From the NCBI RefSeq assembly GCF_025833875.1, contig NZ_JAOYOD010000001.1, positions 3,534,001-3,598,000 of the forward strand: 64,000 nucleotides of DNA. Direction: 5' to 3'. Source of the DNA: Reichenbachiella ulvae (GTDB lineage: Bacteria > Bacteroidota > Bacteroidia > Cytophagales > Cyclobacteriaceae). A model generated the notes under the pieces. That model searched no databases, was not told the origin of the DNA, and worked only from the letters and a program-made list of their open reading frames with translations. The translations under genes and the position numbers were made by a program. Shown one piece after another: positions 17,194 through 24,877 of this stretch; the stretch's first letter is position 1, and every line of letters begins with the position of its first letter.

Positions 17194-17225
17194 ACGTCGG
17201 AGAGGTTCTTCAACCTCTTTGACGT
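17194..17225. repeat. Intergenic hairpin repeat, copy 2
   Basis: ACGTC-gg-AGAGGTT-cttc-AACCTCT-tt-GACGT, a near-perfect palindrome between the convergent DUF1573 and octaheme genes. It shares AACCTCTTTGACGTT with 14702-14725. It could end transcription from either side, though no long T-run follows. Confidence 0.5.
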
Positions 17226-17243
17226 TTTGATTCACTTCCCTCC

Positions 17244-19445
17244 TCACATATTCGTTTTAAGCTGAGAAAATATCTGTCCGTATTGCGGATTATTTGGCGC
17301 CATTTCCATCAGTTTTTCACAACTCTTCATGGCCTCCCTGATACTTCCTGATTCCATCTGAGCAAGCATTTTGACGTAGAGCATCTCCTCTCCCATACCA
17401 AAATACAACTCTGACTCCTGAGCCACTTTTACCGCTTCGGCAAATTGCTTTTGCTGATACAGCATCGTTGCATAATTGTAAAATGCCCGTGGATTCCTGG
17501 GTTCCTTTTGTGTGGCTAACTTCAGGTACTTCATCGCATTCGCTAAATCCCCCTGTTCATTGTAAAGCAGCCCTAGCATGTAATAGGAATAACTGTATTC
17601 TGGCTCTTGACTCGTCACTGTTTGGTACAACCCTACCGCCTCTTCTACCCTGCCCTGATTGTATAGCAGTAAAGCCAGGTTCATTCTTGCTTGATTGTAA
17701 AAATTATCAATCTTAATGGCTTTTCTGTAAGCATCAATAGCCGCCTCTGGCTGCCCGATGGTTTCATAATACACACCTAGGCCATGTTGCCCTGAAGCAA
17801 AATCTGCCTGCATCTCCAGTGCCTGCAAATTTTCCTCTATAGCATCCCGATAGCTCGGTTGAGTGCTTGCTTGCGGATCCAGACGAAGCATGTAGTTGGC
17901 CGCACTGATCCGCACCAATCGAATCGAGTCATTAATCAAAGGCTGCACATATGACATGGCATTGATATCAGGCCGATTGGATAGCGCCTGTACGACTTCC
18001 CTTCGTACCAGAGCCGAGCTATCTCTCAAAAAGCCCGTGATTTTCTGTAGTTCCTGCTGGCTAGCTGCTGGGCCGAGATAATTGACAGCCGTCGCTCGTG
18101 CCACATCCGGATAAGCATCATTCTCGATTAAAGCCAACAAGGCCTGATTGTCTCCATGATACCCAGGCAACAGCTCATCCGAAAAATGCTCGGGTCGATT
18201 CGGACCAAATTTCTCCACAATGATATCGCTGGCCCATTTGGCAGACTTATCAGCATGGCATCCATTGCAGGCATTCGGCGTGCCATACTTTACGCTTTGA
18301 TCTGGTCTCGGGACACGAAAACTGTGGTCTCTTCTAAAGTCATTTCCCATGTAGGTTCTACCCGTCATGTGGCAATTGATGCACTGGCCAGCTGGAGAAT
18401 TGGACTCATGAAAGTGATGTGCTGGACTATCATATTTCGGCTCGTGACACTGCATGCACAGCGCATTGCCTTGCTTCTTCAATTTCAACGAATGCACATC
18501 ATGACAATCTCGACAGGACACACCATTTTGATACATTTTACTCTGGATAAAAGAATTGTAGACATAGTCCTCGTCCATGATTTGCCCATCCAACTCATAG
18601 ATATCGCTGGTCAATAAGGCGGGCTGATAGTGATCCAGAAAATTCCCCGTGTAGTCAAAATACTCTGTGATTTGGCCTCTTCTGGAATGGCACCTGGCGC
18701 ACTTGTCTACCAGCTCTTCGCTTTCCATCCCCGTCTTCATATCAAAGGGTGGGTTTTCCCCCTTCTTTTCATTCTGGTAGTAATCGACATGTTTTGATCC
18801 TGGCCCGTGACAACTCTCACAAGCTACATTGATCTCATCGAATGTGGTATGATAACTATCGGTAGAGGCATTGTAATTTTTGTGGACATTGGTGCTGTGG
18901 CAATCGGCACACATGGTGTTCCACCGTGCGGCACCTCTTGTCCAGTGCAACCATTCGGTCGTATCTATTTCGAAGCGCGCCTGCACATCAAACCATTGGT
19001 TTTTCTGATCATCCCAGGCTGCTTGCAGGGTTTGATAGGCGCCATTAGGAAATGGAACCAGATACTGCTGCAAGGGAGTTGTCCCGAAAGTGTATTCTAT
19101 TTTAAAATCCTTGTATTGACCGTCCCCATCCTGGGTATTGACCATATAATTTCCATCCTCCATGAAAAAGTGGTACTTCACTCCGTTGGAGGCAAAAGAG
19201 ACCCCACTAAAGTCTCCCTTCACTGAAGTAGAATCTGCCACTTTCATCGCATCATCATGGTGCGAGCCCTTCCAGTTTTCATACTCTGCCTCATGACATG
19301 ACTTGCAGGTCTCAGCACCAACAAAATCAGCATCTTGCAATGAAACAGTGGGGGTGGGAGCATTAGATTCGTATTCCAACTCCTTTTTGGTACAGGAGAG
19401 CAAGGCCAAAAAGCCCAAGAGCAAAAAGACAGAATTCAACTTCAT
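17244..19445 (-). CDS. Octaheme cytochrome c lipoprotein with HEAT-like and TPR repeats
   Basis: 733 residues. A lipoprotein signal peptide ends in LLSC (lipobox), so the protein is membrane-anchored outside the cytoplasm. Eight CxxCH heme motifs follow within the first ~400 residues (CKSCH, CADCH, CESCH, CARCH, CRDCH, CMQCH, CINCH, CNGCH), resembling the cytochrome c554/multiheme family. The C-terminal third has HEAT-like segments (ALVRREVVQALSNRP) and at least four TPR units (NLALLLYNQGRVEEAVGLY). It probably carries electrons and holds protein partners. The nos operon lies elsewhere in the window, so a link to it is not supported by position. Confidence 0.87.
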   Translation of the reverse strand: MKLNSVFLLLGFLALLSCTKKELEYESNAPTPTVSLQDADFVGAETCKSCHEAEYENWKGSHHDDAMKVADSTSVKGDFSGVSFASNGVKYHFFMEDGNYMVNTQDGDGQYKDFKIEYTFGTTPLQQYLVPFPNGAYQTLQAAWDDQKNQWFDVQARFEIDTTEWLHWTRGAARWNTMCADCHSTNVHKNYNASTDSYHTTFDEINVACESCHGPGSKHVDYYQNEKKGENPPFDMKTGMESEELVDKCARCHSRRGQITEYFDYTGNFLDHYQPALLTSDIYELDGQIMDEDYVYNSFIQSKMYQNGVSCRDCHDVHSLKLKKQGNALCMQCHEPKYDSPAHHFHESNSPAGQCINCHMTGRTYMGNDFRRDHSFRVPRPDQSVKYGTPNACNGCHADKSAKWASDIIVEKFGPNRPEHFSDELLPGYHGDNQALLALIENDAYPDVARATAVNYLGPAASQQELQKITGFLRDSSALVRREVVQALSNRPDINAMSYVQPLINDSIRLVRISAANYMLRLDPQASTQPSYRDAIEENLQALEMQADFASGQHGLGVYYETIGQPEAAIDAYRKAIKIDNFYNQARMNLALLLYNQGRVEEAVGLYQTVTSQEPEYSYSYYMLGLLYNEQGDLANAMKYLKLATQKEPRNPRAFYNYATMLYQQKQFAEAVKVAQESELYFGMGEEMLYVKMLAQMESGSIREAMKSCEKLMEMAPNNPQYGQIFSQLKTNM

Positions 19446-19471
19446 ATGTACGCAATATCCCTTTTTTCAAT

Positions 19472-19495
19472 AAAAAAGGGAGCTAAAAAGCTCCC
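19472..19495 (-). terminator. Rho-independent terminator
   Basis: On the minus strand GGGAGC-ttttta-GCTCCC is followed by TTTTTT. It ends the transcript of the gene at 19502-20200 and separates it from the octaheme gene. Confidence 0.8.
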
Positions 19496-19501
19496 AATAT
19501 T

Positions 19502-20200
19502 TTAGACATCTGTCTCTTTATGTTTGTGCCCACAATGGGAGCAGAGATAGTATTTCGTTTTCAGCAATGTTTCTTCGCTGATTTCCTCTTTGATCAATTT
19601 CATAGTCCTAAACTGGCAATTGTCACAGATCAAATTAGGCGATCCTTTGTAGGTCTCAATGATCGTGTCTCCAGTAGCATCCTCCAGCCAAACATCAAAG
19701 TCGTAGGACAAATCCTTCTCTTGTTGAATCATATCTTCAGTTAGATATTCATCCTCCTCCTCTTCATTCAATAGTCGCATGGGACGACCCGTTTTAGGAT
19801 TTTTTCTTTCTCTAAACCTGATGTCAGCAAGGCGTTTCTCTAAGATGAAAGGATAGTAAGTCTTCAGATAAGCATTGAAAGCAAAGGCGATGGTAATGAT
19901 GATACCTATTGGCAAACCGGCCTTCAGAGCAAAAACAAAAGTATGCCCGAAATCTCTTTCATTGAGAATAAACACATTGAGCATCAAACCAATGGCCACA
20001 GAAACCATCACAGCTGATGCCATCATCACACGGGTCTCATTGTTCAACACAAAACTGTATCTACCCGATCGATTGCCCATCACAGTCACAAGGATCATAT
20101 AGACTATAAAATTGACACAAGCCATCAGTACCAATACCAGCGAGGATACCTGCGCGATGTAGGACCAGACTTCCAGATAATTAGTAGGTTCGGAATTCAT
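19502..20200 (-). CDS. Membrane protein with C-terminal zinc-ribbon-like domain
   Basis: 232 residues. Three hydrophobic segments in the first ~110 residues (LVLVLMACVNFIVYMIL, VMVSVAIGLMLNVFIL, LPIGIIITIAFAFNAYL) are followed by a charged cytoplasmic region with an acidic stretch (NEEEEDEYLTED). The C-terminus has two CxxC pairs (ICDNC and LCSHC) about 30 residues apart, a likely structural zinc site. No family is recognised. It is a single-gene unit with a terminator behind it. Function unknown. Confidence 0.75.
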   Translation of the reverse strand: MNSEPTNYLEVWSYIAQVSSLVLVLMACVNFIVYMILVTVMGNRSGRYSFVLNNETRVMMASAVMVSVAIGLMLNVFILNERDFGHTFVFALKAGLPIGIIITIAFAFNAYLKTYYPFILEKRLADIRFRERKNPKTGRPMRLLNEEEEDEYLTEDMIQQEKDLSYDFDVWLEDATGDTIIETYKGSPNLICDNCQFRTMKLIKEEISEETLLKTKYYLCSHCGHKHKETDV

Positions 20201-20269
20201 ATAATAAGCGTAAATCTAGTTTCATTAAAAATAACGATTTATCGAAAGATATTAGTACCTATAGGTGCT

Positions 20270-21052
20270 TTATACCCCTACCTTTTTTAGGGCCTCTTCG
20301 ATATAATCAAATGTGGAAAGCACATCTGCCTTGCCATCTACCACCGCCACATCATGCTCAAAATGGGCAGAAGGTTTCTTATCTCCTGTGATGATCGTCC
20401 AACCATCAGAAAGTTGTCTCACGTCTTTGGTACCCAGATTGATCATTGGCTCAATGGCTATTACTAATCCATCCTTGATCAGTGGCCCACGGCCTCTTTT
20501 ACCAAAGTTCGGTACCTCAGGACTTTCGTGCATTTTCTTCCCTAATCCATGACCGACCAGCTCTCTTACCACCCCATAGCCATGCTTCTCGGCATGTTGC
20601 TGGATGGCAAAACTGACATCACCAATTCGATTTCCTTTCTTCACCTGAGCAATCCCCAGGTCCAGACATTCTTTGGTCACTTTTAGCAATTGCTTCACCT
20701 CTGGAGCCACCTCTCCCACTTCGAAGGTATAGGCATGATCACCATAAAAGCCATTTTTCAAAGCTCCACAGTCTATGCTGATCACATCACCTTCCTGCAG
20801 AGGTTTGTCACCAGGGATACCATGTACTACCTGCTCGTTGAGCGACATGCATAGGGTATTAGGAAAATCATAGAGACCCAAAAAGCCTGGAACTGCACCA
20901 TGATCACGAATACAAGTCTCGGCTATCGCGTCCAGTTGTAGAGGAGTAACTCCCGGTTTTACCTCTGCGGCCAATACCCCCAGTGTCTTAGAGACGATCT
21001 GGGCACTCTCTCTCATCAGTTCAATTTCTTCTTTTGACTTGTAATGGATCAT
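20270..21052 (-). CDS. map: Methionine aminopeptidase, type I
   Basis: 260 residues of the M24A family. The metal ligands can be placed: Asp in SIDCGA, Asp in YGDHAYTF, His in ELVGHGLGKKMHE, Glu in IAIEPMI and Glu in HFEHDVAV. It removes the initiator methionine from nascent proteins in the cytoplasm. No N-terminal zinc-finger extension is present, as usual for bacterial type I enzymes. In many Bacteroidota map sits in the ribosomal secY region; here it stands alone between a membrane-protein gene and a SPOR-protein gene, so it may be a second copy. Confidence 0.95.
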   Translation of the reverse strand: MIHYKSKEEIELMRESAQIVSKTLGVLAAEVKPGVTPLQLDAIAETCIRDHGAVPGFLGLYDFPNTLCMSLNEQVVHGIPGDKPLQEGDVISIDCGALKNGFYGDHAYTFEVGEVAPEVKQLLKVTKECLDLGIAQVKKGNRIGDVSFAIQQHAEKHGYGVVRELVGHGLGKKMHESPEVPNFGKRGRGPLIKDGLVIAIEPMINLGTKDVRQLSDGWTIITGDKKPSAHFEHDVAVVDGKADVLSTFDYIEEALKKVGV

Positions 21053-21103
21053 AATTGCTCAATTTATTGGGCTGCAAAACTATAGTAATTTGAGCGCATG
21101 CTA

Positions 21104-21152
21104 AAACAAAAAACCCTGTTCGAGGTTGGTTATTAAACCAAGAACAGGGTTT
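21104..21152 (-). terminator. Rho-independent terminator after the SPOR protein gene
   Basis: Perfect 11-bp arms AAACCCTGTTC (21111-21121) and GAACAGGGTTT (21142-21152), with an inner TTGGTT/AACCAA stem. On the minus strand the hairpin is followed by TTTTTTGTTTT. Confidence 0.87.
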
Positions 21153-21178
21153 CACTCAATACTTGATAGAAGTTGTAA

Positions 21179-21790
21179 TTAAATAACTCCTTCTAAAACT
21201 TCTTTAATCGGCACTCTTTTTCCGTCTTTGTATGCTACAATGAAAGCGTCAGAAACACCGATCTCTCTCAAATATTTTTTGAAAGTATCTGCTTCCCAAT
21301 AATCCTGGAATGCACCTACTGTATATCTCATGATGTCATCGTCATCATCCACCTCAAAAGCTGGATTGTTCTGAGCGAACTTAGAAAGATCTTTCTTAGC
21401 GAAAGCTCCGATCTGTACTTTGAACAAAACTCCTTTGGCAGGAACTCCAATGCCACGAGTGGCTACTTGTTGTTCTCCTCCATCTGATTTTGCGTTCTTT
21501 TTAGCTTCTGCCAAATCTTTTCTCAAAGCAGAAACCTGATCTTGGTAGTCTGCGATTTGATCATCCTTAGCTGCTAATTTTTCGTCTACTCCAGACACTT
21601 CTTTCTTCAAGCTGCTGAGTTGACCTTTCAATGATTTGTTTTCTTCAAGCAGTGCTTTGTATTGCTCTGGAGACAAAGCTTTAATTCTTTTTTTCCATTC
21701 TTTGGTCTCTTTTTTGGACATCTGAGCAGAAGCCTCAAATGAAACGCCAAGAGCAATTAATACTGCGAAAGCTGCAAGTATATTTTTCAT
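21179..21790 (-). CDS. Exported coiled-coil protein with SPOR-like C-terminal domain
   Basis: 203 residues. A Sec signal peptide ends ASAQ; residues ~25-95 are a charged coiled coil (heptads in LLEENKSLKGQLSSLKKEVS); residues ~115-203 resemble a SPOR-type fold (LFKVQIGAFAKKD, then YTVGAFQDYWEADTFKKYL and FIVAYKDGKR). SPOR domains bind glycan strands lacking stem peptides, so a periplasmic cell-wall role is likely, but the coiled coil could also mediate partner binding. Its own terminator lies at 21104-21152. Confidence 0.8.
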   Translation of the reverse strand: MKNILAAFAVLIALGVSFEASAQMSKKETKEWKKRIKALSPEQYKALLEENKSLKGQLSSLKKEVSGVDEKLAAKDDQIADYQDQVSALRKDLAEAKKNAKSDGGEQQVATRGIGVPAKGVLFKVQIGAFAKKDLSKFAQNNPAFEVDDDDDIMRYTVGAFQDYWEADTFKKYLREIGVSDAFIVAYKDGKRVPIKEVLEGVI

Positions 21791-21887
21791 AATTTTATGA
21801 TTTAATCCAATTTATAATGACTAATGTACAAAAATAATGATCTAATTAAAGTTTTCATTATAGTTTTTTACGCTATCTGCACTAAAA

Positions 21888-23291
21888 TCAGCCTTTTAAG
21901 CTGCCAACCATGTCCGCTGGCACCACCCATTCGTCAAATTGTTCATTAGTTACGAGCTCCAGAGCCAAAGCCGCTTCTCTGAGCGTAGTGCCCTCTTTGT
22001 GCGCCTTTTTGGCAATTTTTGCGGCGTTTTCATAGCCAATATGTGTGTTCAATGCAGTCACCAACATCAAGGACTTCTCTAGCTTCTCCTCTATCACCGG
22101 GTGATTGGGCTCGATACCCACAGCACAGTTGTCATTGAAAGATTCACAAGCATCACCTATCAACCTCGCAGAGTTAAGTAGGTTATACACCATCATAGGC
22201 TTAAACACATTCAGCTCAAAGTGACCAGTCATACCCCCAGCCGAAACAGCCACATCGTTACCCAATACCTGCGCGCAGACCATAGTCAAAGCCTCACATT
22301 GTGTAGGGTTTACTTTTCCTGGCATGATAGAAGATCCTGGTTCGTTTTCTGGTATTACGATTTCACCAATTCCACTTCTAGGACCTGAAGAAAGCATACG
22401 GATATCGTTACCAATTTTCATCAGGCTCACTGCCAATTGCTTCAATGCACCATGTGATTCCACAATTGCATCGTGGGCAGCCAGCGCTTCGAATTTGTTT
22501 TGAGCAGTAACCAAGGGAAGACCTGCATGGCCCGCTATTTTCTCAGCTACCAATTCTGCATATCCTTGAGGCGTATTCAGTCCGGTACCCACCGCTGTTC
22601 CACCCAATGCCAGTTCAGACAAGTGAGGCAAAGTGTTTTTCAAAGCTTTGATACCAAAATCCAATTGAGCCACATAACCCGAAAACTCGTGTCCTAAAGT
22701 AAGTGGTGTCGCATCCATGAAGTGTGTACGACCAATCTTAACTACATCTTTGAAAGCTTCTGCTTTTTCATTTAAAGTATCACGTAGTTTTTGCACCTTA
22801 GGCAAGGTCGTCTCTACAATCATTTTGTAGCCAGCGATGTGCATGGCCGTTGGGAAAGTATCATTCGATGACTGTGATTTGTTCACATCATCATTAGGAT
22901 GGATAAATTTCTTATCATCGGTCAAAGAACCTCCTTTGATCACATGCGCTCGGTTGGCAATCACCTCGTTAGAGTTCATGTTGGATTGGGTACCCGATCC
23001 AGTCTGCCAAACTACCAATGGAAACTGATCGTCGAGTTTACCCTCCAGGATTTCGTCACAAACCTGACCAATCAAATCAGATTTTTCTTTGTCCAAAACA
23101 CCCAGCTGGCAATTGGTTTCAGCAGCAGATTTTTTCAGAATAGCAAAAGCCTTGATGATCTCAATTGGCATCTTCATGCTATCGCCTCCAATCTTAAAAT
23201 TCATTTTTGATCTCTGAGTCTGTGCACCCCAGTATTTATCCGCAGGGACTTGAACTTCCCCCATTGTGTCTTTTTCTATTCTGTATTCCAT
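21888..23291 (-). CDS. fumC: Fumarate hydratase class II
   Basis: 467 residues, the normal length. The fumarase/aspartase signature [11 protein letters not shown] lies at about 318-328, the substrate-site [10 protein letters not shown] near the start, and [10 protein letters not shown] supplies the catalytic-region His. It interconverts fumarate and malate in the citric acid cycle, and has no iron-sulfur cluster. The N-terminal [14 protein letters not shown] matches fumarase better than aspartase. It is a single gene with about 100 bp before the next gene. Confidence 0.95.
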   Translation of the reverse strand: MEYRIEKDTMGEVQVPADKYWGAQTQRSKMNFKIGGDSMKMPIEIIKAFAILKKSAAETNCQLGVLDKEKSDLIGQVCDEILEGKLDDQFPLVVWQTGSGTQSNMNSNEVIANRAHVIKGGSLTDDKKFIHPNDDVNKSQSSNDTFPTAMHIAGYKMIVETTLPKVQKLRDTLNEKAEAFKDVVKIGRTHFMDATPLTLGHEFSGYVAQLDFGIKALKNTLPHLSELALGGTAVGTGLNTPQGYAELVAEKIAGHAGLPLVTAQNKFEALAAHDAIVESHGALKQLAVSLMKIGNDIRMLSSGPRSGIGEIVIPENEPGSSIMPGKVNPTQCEALTMVCAQVLGNDVAVSAGGMTGHFELNVFKPMMVYNLLNSARLIGDACESFNDNCAVGIEPNHPVIEEKLEKSLMLVTALNTHIGYENAAKIAKKAHKEGTTLREAALALELVTNEQFDEWVVPADMVGSLKG

Positions 23292-23396
23292 TTTGCAAGG
23301 ATATTTTTGTGAATTAATTGGGACCCATAAATTGGCCTATGGATCGATCAGGCCGTAAATATAGTATCGTTAGAGGGAATAATACAGTGTTCTTTA

Positions 23397-23924
23397 TCAT
23401 GTTTTGGAGATGATATAATGCCAAAGCACCACTCCGATTGTTACCGATATATTGAGGGAGTGTTTGGTACCATATTGGGGGATTTCCAGACAGCCATCAC
23501 AGGCATCTACCACATCCTGCTCCACCCCAAAAACCTCATTACCAAAAACAAAGGCGTACTTCCCTTCAGTCGCTGGAGTAAACTCATCCAGCATAGTAGC
23601 TCCCTCCGCTTGCTCAACAGCCCATACTGTCCATTGCTCCTCTTGCAATTGCTTTACGGCTGTTTTAGTATCCTTCACATGCTCCCACTCTACAGAATCC
23701 GTTGCGCCGAGTGCAGTTTTATGAATGTCTCGATGAGGGGGCTGGCCAGTGATACCGCACAGATAGATCTTTTTGACATTAAAAGCATCGGAGGTTCTAA
23801 AAGCAGAACCCACATTGTTCAAACTACGGATGCTATCCAAAATCAATATCACATCATGCTTAGGCTGGGCTTTGAACTCGTCAATTGTCGGTCGATTTAA
23901 CTCTTCGTTTTTTAGTTTTCGCAT
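23397..23924 (-). CDS. TrmH/SpoU-family RNA methyltransferase
   Basis: About 175 residues. SPOUT motifs are clear: motif 1 LDSIRSLNNVGSAFRTSDAF, motif 2 FVFGNEVFGVEQDVVDACD and motif 3 IPQYGTKHSLNISVTIGVVLWH. It would 2'-O-methylate a ribose in tRNA or rRNA using S-adenosylmethionine, acting as a knotted dimer. The target position cannot be told from sequence. There is no separate substrate-binding N-domain. ATG 23924 is preferred over TTG 23945, as MRKLKNEELNR matches the usual start of the family. Confidence 0.9.
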   Translation of the reverse strand: MRKLKNEELNRPTIDEFKAQPKHDVILILDSIRSLNNVGSAFRTSDAFNVKKIYLCGITGQPPHRDIHKTALGATDSVEWEHVKDTKTAVKQLQEEQWTVWAVEQAEGATMLDEFTPATEGKYAFVFGNEVFGVEQDVVDACDGCLEIPQYGTKHSLNISVTIGVVLWHYIISKT

Positions 23925-24010
23925 GATCTTCTGATTTAGCCGCAAAGAAAGCAGTGATTCTGGTCTTTCGAAAACTATGGTAAGAAAATGAAGAAAGAGA
24001 ATGGAAGGCT

Positions 24011-24709
24011 TTACTCTTTAGGAGCGCCAATAGGCACAGTCACATATAGATACATGGCATTCAGATACTGTCCTTCCCCCGTATTGTTTTTTCGAATATC
24101 GACAAAGCTTTGATAAAAATTCAGCCCCAGATCAACCCCGTTTTTCTCTCGAAAGGAATAACCCAAGCCAAACAAAAATCCAGCATCCACTCTTTTGTAG
24201 TTGGATAGCACATCGTGTCGAACCTCTCCAGAGTACTGGGCGGTAGGCTCAAATGTAAATTCGTCAATCGCAGAGCTAAGCCACCCCAACTGAGGACCGA
24301 CTTGAAAGTACACCTTGTTATCCAACATATATCTTAAAGGCAAGGGCAGTTGAATATATTTTAATTTTCGAGTCAAATCACCATTGGCCAGCACAATGTC
24401 CAGGTCTGGATCACCCGTCAAATAAACATCCAGGGACTGAGCTCCCAAATTGGATATGAGAAAGAAAGAAGGAGAAAAATACCATCGCCCCTTCAACTGA
24501 ATATCAAAATAAGAACCCAAAATAGGGGACCAAAACAGTTCATTTCCACCAACCCCTGATAAATGAGAAGCCTGAACACCCCCAATCACCCCAAACTCCA
24601 TTCTCTCTGAATTCAACTTGTCACCAAATAAAATAGAAATCAGCACCTGGGCATCTGCTCTAGCTGTCATCAAGGTTATGAAAATCAAGAAAATAAAAAA
24701 TCGTTTCAT
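24011..24709 (-). CDS. PorT-like outer-membrane beta-barrel protein
   Basis: 232 residues with a signal peptide ending ARADAQ. The mature protein has alternating strands with aromatic girdles (WYFSPSFFLISNLGAQSLDV, VDLGLNFYQSFVDI) and an N-terminal FGVIGGVQASHLSG segment as in the PorT/outer-membrane beta-barrel families of Bacteroidota. About eight strands are expected. Some PorT-like proteins belong to type IX secretion, but most such barrels have no known role, and nothing nearby points to one. Confidence 0.72.
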   Translation of the reverse strand: MKRFFIFLIFITLMTARADAQVLISILFGDKLNSERMEFGVIGGVQASHLSGVGGNELFWSPILGSYFDIQLKGRWYFSPSFFLISNLGAQSLDVYLTGDPDLDIVLANGDLTRKLKYIQLPLPLRYMLDNKVYFQVGPQLGWLSSAIDEFTFEPTAQYSGEVRHDVLSNYKRVDAGFLFGLGYSFREKNGVDLGLNFYQSFVDIRKNNTGEGQYLNAMYLYVTVPIGAPKE

Positions 24710-24877
24710 GTGAGTTTAACTAAGGTCATCGGCAGTAAATATAGTAGAATTACAGGCTTGAAAAGGACTAATTTGGAGTTAAGCCAGTCGATTAAAAAAT
24801 AGATTATGGAATCCCTTAAAGTATTGGCTATCGATTTTCACAATTAACCTTAAATTCGTGCTTTGATCCCAATCGTA

